From NCBI GenBank assembly GCA_024402475.1, contig JAKSTQ010000018.1:1-43877 (forward strand): a stretch of DNA of 43,877 nucleotides, written 5' to 3'. A model generated the notes under the pieces. It had not been told where the DNA came from and made no database searches. It was given only the letters and a program-made list of their open reading frames with translations. The position numbers and the translations under genes were made by a program. Every line of letters begins with the position of its first letter. The stretch's first letter is position 1. The DNA is from Treponema sp. (lineage in GTDB: Bacteria > Spirochaetota > Spirochaetia > Treponematales > Treponemataceae). This document shows, piece after piece, positions 41,566-43,877 of this stretch.

Positions 41566-43481
41566 TTGTACCAATGAAAAAAGTTTCTCTTGTTATTCTT
41601 GACAGTGAGAAAAACCAGGCTCTTAAACAGTTAAGAAGTCTTGGTGTTGTTCATCTTGAAGATATAGAAGGAAAGGGCGAAACACTTGCTGCTTTCAAGG
41701 CAACTTCTGAAACTTTGATGAATGCAACTATGATGCTTGCAGAAGTTAAGGTTCCTAAAAAGTTTGCTTATGAAGAAGTATCAAACGAAACAGCTCTTGA
41801 AAAAGCTAAACGCGTTCTTGAAATTCAGGACCGCAAAAAAGAACTTTTTGACGTAATTACAGGTTCAACAAGTGAACTTGACCGTTTTGCAGGATGGGGT
41901 ACATTTGATCCTAAAGATTTTGATTACCTTAAAAAAGAAGGAATCAATCTTTCGCTTTATGAAATTCCATCAGACAAAATGAGCCTTATTACTGATGATG
42001 TAAAAGTTGTCGTAGTTAATCAGACTAAAGCTGTTACAAGATTTCTTCTGGTTAGCGAAAAGGCTGATAGTGAACGTCCTGAAGGTCTTCCACCTGAAGC
42101 ATTCAATGTTGTACTGCCGGAAAAATCAACTGATGAAATTATGGCAGACATCAAAAATGCAGAAAAGGAACTTGATGATCTTCAGAAAGAATTTAATGAC
42201 AGCGTAAAATACGTTAAGTCAATTAAAGAATATTATGCACTTATTCAGAAAGATATTGAGTTTGAAAACATCTGTTCTGGTATGGAATCAGAAGGATGTG
42301 ATGAAAACAAACTTTCATGGGTTACAGGTTATGTTCCGGTAGACAGCTATGATAATCTTGCTGCCTGCGCTAAAGAAAATGCCTGGGCAATCGCATGTGA
42401 TGATCCTTCTGAAGAAGATAATGTTCCTACAAAACTTAAGAACAATAAGCTTGTAAGTTTGATTTATCCGCTTACAGACTTTTTGGGTACAGTTCCTGGA
42501 TACCGCGAATATGATATTTCAGGCTGGTTCCTTTTGTTCTTTACAGTATTCTTTGGAATGATTTTTGGTGACGGTGGTTACGGACTTCTTGTAACTGTTA
42601 TTTCCCTTATCATGATCTTAAAGAGTATGGCAGGAAAGAAAAAAGTTTCACCTATGCTGGGACTTGTTTTCCTTGTAGGACTTGCTACTGTTGGATGGGG
42701 ACTTGTAACTTGTACATGGTTCGGTATTCCATTTGAAAAACTGCCGGCTTGGCTTGTAAATCTGTCTATTCCACAGATTTCTAATGCTTATGCAGATAAG
42801 ATCTGGACACCATTCTGGATTACTGACAAGAGTATTGGTTTGACAAATGCACAGAACCTGCAGATTTTCTGTTTTACCCTTGCTCTTTTGCAGCTCTCTG
42901 TTGCACATGTTAAGGCAATCGGTGCAAATATCAAGTCTCCAAAATTTCTTGGTGATCTTGGTGCTTTGTTACAGCTTTGGGGAATGTTCTATGTTGTACT
43001 TTCAATGGTTGTAAGTTCAACAATCTTCCCGCTTGGTCTTGTAATTGAAAGCATTCCTGTTGGTCAGGTTGCAATCTGCCTTATTGCAGTTGGATTTGGA
43101 TTAAGTTTCATTTTCAGTAATTATGCTGGAAGTGTTATTAAATCTATCCTTGAAAGCTGTAAGAACATTATTTCTGTTCTGCTGGGTGTTGTAAACGTAT
43201 TCTCTGATATTGTTTCTTACATCCGTCTTTGGGCAGTTGGGCTTGCAGGTGCTGCAATTTCAAGTACAGTAAACTCTATGGCAGGACCTATGCTTGGTCA
43301 TGCAATTCTGTTTATTGCTGCTGTTGCATTACTTGGTTTCGGACACGGTTTGAACATGATTTTGAACCTGCTGTCAGTAATCGTTCATGGCGTACGCTTG
43401 AATACACTTGAGTTCTCAACTCACCTGGGTATGTCATGGTCAGGTTTCAAATATGAGCCTTTCAGTGAAAAGGCAGAATAA
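41562..43481 (+). CDS. atpI: V-type ATP synthase membrane stator subunit I (a)
   Basis: A 639-residue subunit combining a cytoplasmic stalk-binding half (about 1-310) and a membrane half with roughly eight helices (about 315-625). The ion-path Arg is R555 in YIRLWAVGLAGAAISS. Typical elements are FTVFFGMIFGDGGYG at the first membrane helices and GHGLNMILNLLSVIVHGVRLN near the end. It forms the half-channels against the K ring. A 91-base gap with two hairpins separates it from atpK. Confidence 0.96.
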   Translation: MIVPMKKVSLVILDSEKNQALKQLRSLGVVHLEDIEGKGETLAAFKATSETLMNATMMLAEVKVPKKFAYEEVSNETALEKAKRVLEIQDRKKELFDVITGSTSELDRFAGWGTFDPKDFDYLKKEGINLSLYEIPSDKMSLITDDVKVVVVNQTKAVTRFLLVSEKADSERPEGLPPEAFNVVLPEKSTDEIMADIKNAEKELDDLQKEFNDSVKYVKSIKEYYALIQKDIEFENICSGMESEGCDENKLSWVTGYVPVDSYDNLAACAKENAWAIACDDPSEEDNVPTKLKNNKLVSLIYPLTDFLGTVPGYREYDISGWFLLFFTVFFGMIFGDGGYGLLVTVISLIMILKSMAGKKKVSPMLGLVFLVGLATVGWGLVTCTWFGIPFEKLPAWLVNLSIPQISNAYADKIWTPFWITDKSIGLTNAQNLQIFCFTLALLQLSVAHVKAIGANIKSPKFLGDLGALLQLWGMFYVVLSMVVSSTIFPLGLVIESIPVGQVAICLIAVGFGLSFIFSNYAGSVIKSILESCKNIISVLLGVVNVFSDIVSYIRLWAVGLAGAAISSTVNSMAGPMLGHAILFIAAVALLGFGHGLNMILNLLSVIVHGVRLNTLEFSTHLGMSWSGFKYEPFSEKAE

Positions 43482-43517
43482 GCTTCAGTATTGGAGCAAT
43501 ATAAACTATTAAATAAC

Positions 43518-43559
43518 TGCCGGAAGGTTGAATGCTTTCCGGTATATGCCCAAAAGGGC
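43518..43559 (+). promoter_or_regulatory. Tandem hairpins between atpI and atpK
   Basis: First hairpin: TGCCGGAAGG (43518-43527) pairs with CTTTCCGGTA (43535-43544) around a seven-base loop, with two G-U pairs and an unpaired inner end. Second hairpin: GCCC (43548-43551), loop AAAA, GGGC (43556-43559). AGGAG (43561-43565) follows directly and precedes ATG 43573. Neither hairpin has a T run, so these are not terminators. Confidence 0.6.
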
Positions 43560-43572
43560 TAGGAGAAAAATT

Positions 43573-43877
43573 ATGAACTTTGGAATGTTAGGTGCTGCTA
43601 TTTGTATGGGTATTGCTGCTATCGGTTCAGCAATCGGTATTGGAACTGCTGGTCAGGGTGCTATTGGTGCTTGGAAACGCTGTTTTGTAAACAACAAACC
43701 AGCTCCATTCATCCTTACTGTATTTGCAGGTGCTCCTCTTACACAGACAATTTACGGCTTCCTTCTTATGCAGCAGATGGCTGGTTCTTCTAAAGATCCT
43801 GCTTTCCTTCTTGGTCTTGGTCTTGCTTCTGGTTTGGCTATGTGTTTCTCTGCTATTGCTCAGGGAAAAGCTGGTGC
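43573..43877 (+). CDS. atpK: V-type ATP synthase proteolipid subunit K, 3' end outside window
   Basis: The rotor-ring proteolipid; 101 residues are visible before the window ends. Three membrane helices can be read (about 5-27, 47-68 and 77-97), and a fourth with the ion-binding Glu should lie just beyond the edge, giving the four-helix form seen in Enterococcus NtpK. The first helical pair lacks a carboxylate but has P-L-T57-Q58-T-I-Y61-G, and the third helix has A-Q97-G-K. These match the positions of the Na+ ligands T64, Q65, Q110 and the supporting Y68 of Enterococcus NtpK. Confidence 0.93.
   Translation, partial: MNFGMLGAAICMGIAAIGSAIGIGTAGQGAIGAWKRCFVNNKPAPFILTVFAGAPLTQTIYGFLLMQQMAGSSKDPAFLLGLGLASGLAMCFSAIAQGKAG

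Overview
The window looks like chromosomal DNA from a spirochaete, most likely a host-associated or gut Treponema. Three things point there: a long flagellar export and motor operon in the treponemal order (flbD-motA-motB-fliL-fliM-fliY-fliO-fliP-fliQ-fliR-flhB-flhA-flhF-flhG-orf-fliA), a reduced A/V-type ATPase operon in the order known from Treponema, Borrelia and Chlamydia (E, DUF2764, A, B, D, I, K), and a eukaryote-like isoleucyl-tRNA synthetase. Species identity is inference. I saw no rRNA, tRNA, insertion sequence, phage gene or CRISPR array; the region reads as core chromosome.

Layout. 1-5573 (+): 3' part of ileS, a lipoprotein gene overlapping its end, a uracil phosphoribosyltransferase with an N-terminal extension, and a TPR lipoprotein. 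5570-13391 (-): a five-gene run consisting of a very acidic 849-aa protein, an unknown protein, two tandem DUF115/Maf-type (motility-associated) proteins and a membrane protein with a degenerate GGDEF-like domain; a perfect sigma-28-type -10 box lies upstream of the first gene. 13525-14593 (+): an FtsB/DivIC-like protein and TsaC. 14590-16027 (-): smpB and a secreted protein. 16121-18000 (+): signal peptidase I and hemW. 18001-18262: gene-free, with a candidate small RNA on the minus strand.

18263-35431 (+) is the flagellar operon, ending in fliA, a FapA-type protein, a small unknown gene and a membrane-anchored protein resembling Bacillus SwrB. Genes overlap or lie within a few bases for most of this length. 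It builds the export gate (FliO/P/Q/R, FlhA/B), the switch (FliM, FliY), the stator (MotA/B) and the regulators FlhF, FlhG and FliA. The tap1-flgD-flgE genes that begin this operon in T. pallidum are not here. 35522-36580 (+): galM behind its own promoter. 36717-43877 (+): the V-type ATPase operon behind an extended -10 promoter, cut by the window edge inside the proteolipid gene atpK. The visible part of AtpK carries the T-Q-x-x-Y and A-Q-G-K signatures of Na+-binding rotor rings.

Best candidates for something undescribed: (i) the ~97-nt minus-strand RNA between hemW and flbD, whose terminator loop would expose CCUCCUU, the same sequence as the 16S anti-Shine-Dalgarno; (ii) the sigma-28-type box over the acidic protein/Maf operon; (iii) a signal peptidase I with Arg in place of the catalytic Lys; (iv) tandem hairpins between atpI and atpK. 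All positions were read by eye and no database search was run.
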